Shown: positions 14,636 to 14,636 of the stretch, piece after piece | How positions within the stretch are numbered: position 1 is the stretch's first letter | Layout of the letters: each line of letters begins with the position of its first letter | Assembly (NCBI GenBank): GCA_002352045.1 | Contig: DEHT01000060.1 | Location: 58,222 to 72,857, forward strand | Length of the DNA stretch: 14,636 nucleotides | Source of the DNA: Chitinophagaceae bacterium UBA2793 | GTDB taxonomy: Bacteria; Bacteroidota; Bacteroidia; Chitinophagales; Chitinophagaceae | Direction: 5' to 3' | The notes under the pieces: generated by a model | Databases searched by the model: none | Told to the model about the DNA's origin: nothing | The model's input: only the letters and a program-made list of their open reading frames with translations | Program-made: the position numbers and the translations under genes

Positions 14636-14636
14636 T

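Noticed and set aside
1..14636. CRISPR array, tRNA/rRNA genes, defence or toxin-antitoxin system
   Set aside because: No regular spaced repeats, no cloverleaf or rRNA-like sequence, and no nuclease or toxin gene pairs were found. All larger frames belong to the metabolic and envelope genes listed.

Overview
The window looks like chromosomal DNA from a Bacteroidota bacterium, probably of the Chitinophagales/Chitinophagaceae type. The evidence is low GC, DUF4270 and GSCFA proteins, a stand-alone half glycogen-synthase protein, and promoter-like TAnnTTTG boxes (the Bacteroidota -7 consensus) in front of several genes. Most of it is housekeeping DNA with tight operons. I see no CRISPR array, rRNA, tRNA, phage or recognisable defence system. 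The only mobile-DNA trace is at the extreme right end.

Left part (1-4800). A SMUG2/DUF4918-like uracil-DNA glycosylase gene on the + strand converges, with a 4-base overlap, on a three-gene minus-strand operon: rlmB (23S rRNA 2'-O-methyltransferase), an HMG-CoA lyase, and a GSCFA-family SGNH hydrolase. Upstream of rlmB lies metK (S-adenosylmethionine synthetase), which ends in a clear intrinsic terminator. RlmB is an SAM-dependent enzyme, so it uses the product of its neighbour MetK.

Middle (4800-7230). A minus-strand pair encodes a GT5 N-terminal-domain-only glycogen/starch synthase homologue and a DUF4270 lipoprotein. It ends in a perfect 14-bp hairpin. The metK -33 promoter element lies inside this hairpin.

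Centre-right (7230-14190). All genes are on the + strand: panC (pantothenate synthesis), an eight-helix UPF0104/LPG-synthase-TM-like membrane protein, ppk1 (polyphosphate kinase), ppx (exopolyphosphatase), a secreted protein of unknown function whose ATG overlaps the ppx stop, and panB. Ppk1 and Ppx make and break polyphosphate, and both genes must start at a non-ATG codon, most simply TTG. PanB and PanC are two steps of the pantoate/pantothenate branch. panD is not in the window.

Right end (14187-14636). No intact gene is present. There is the C-terminal remnant of an IS200-like (REP-associated, Y1-type) transposase broken by an in-frame stop, then a 6-bp hairpin with a GAGA loop. A minus-strand open frame enters from beyond the window and ends in that hairpin. 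It looks like an RHS/YD-type surface protein truncated by the element.
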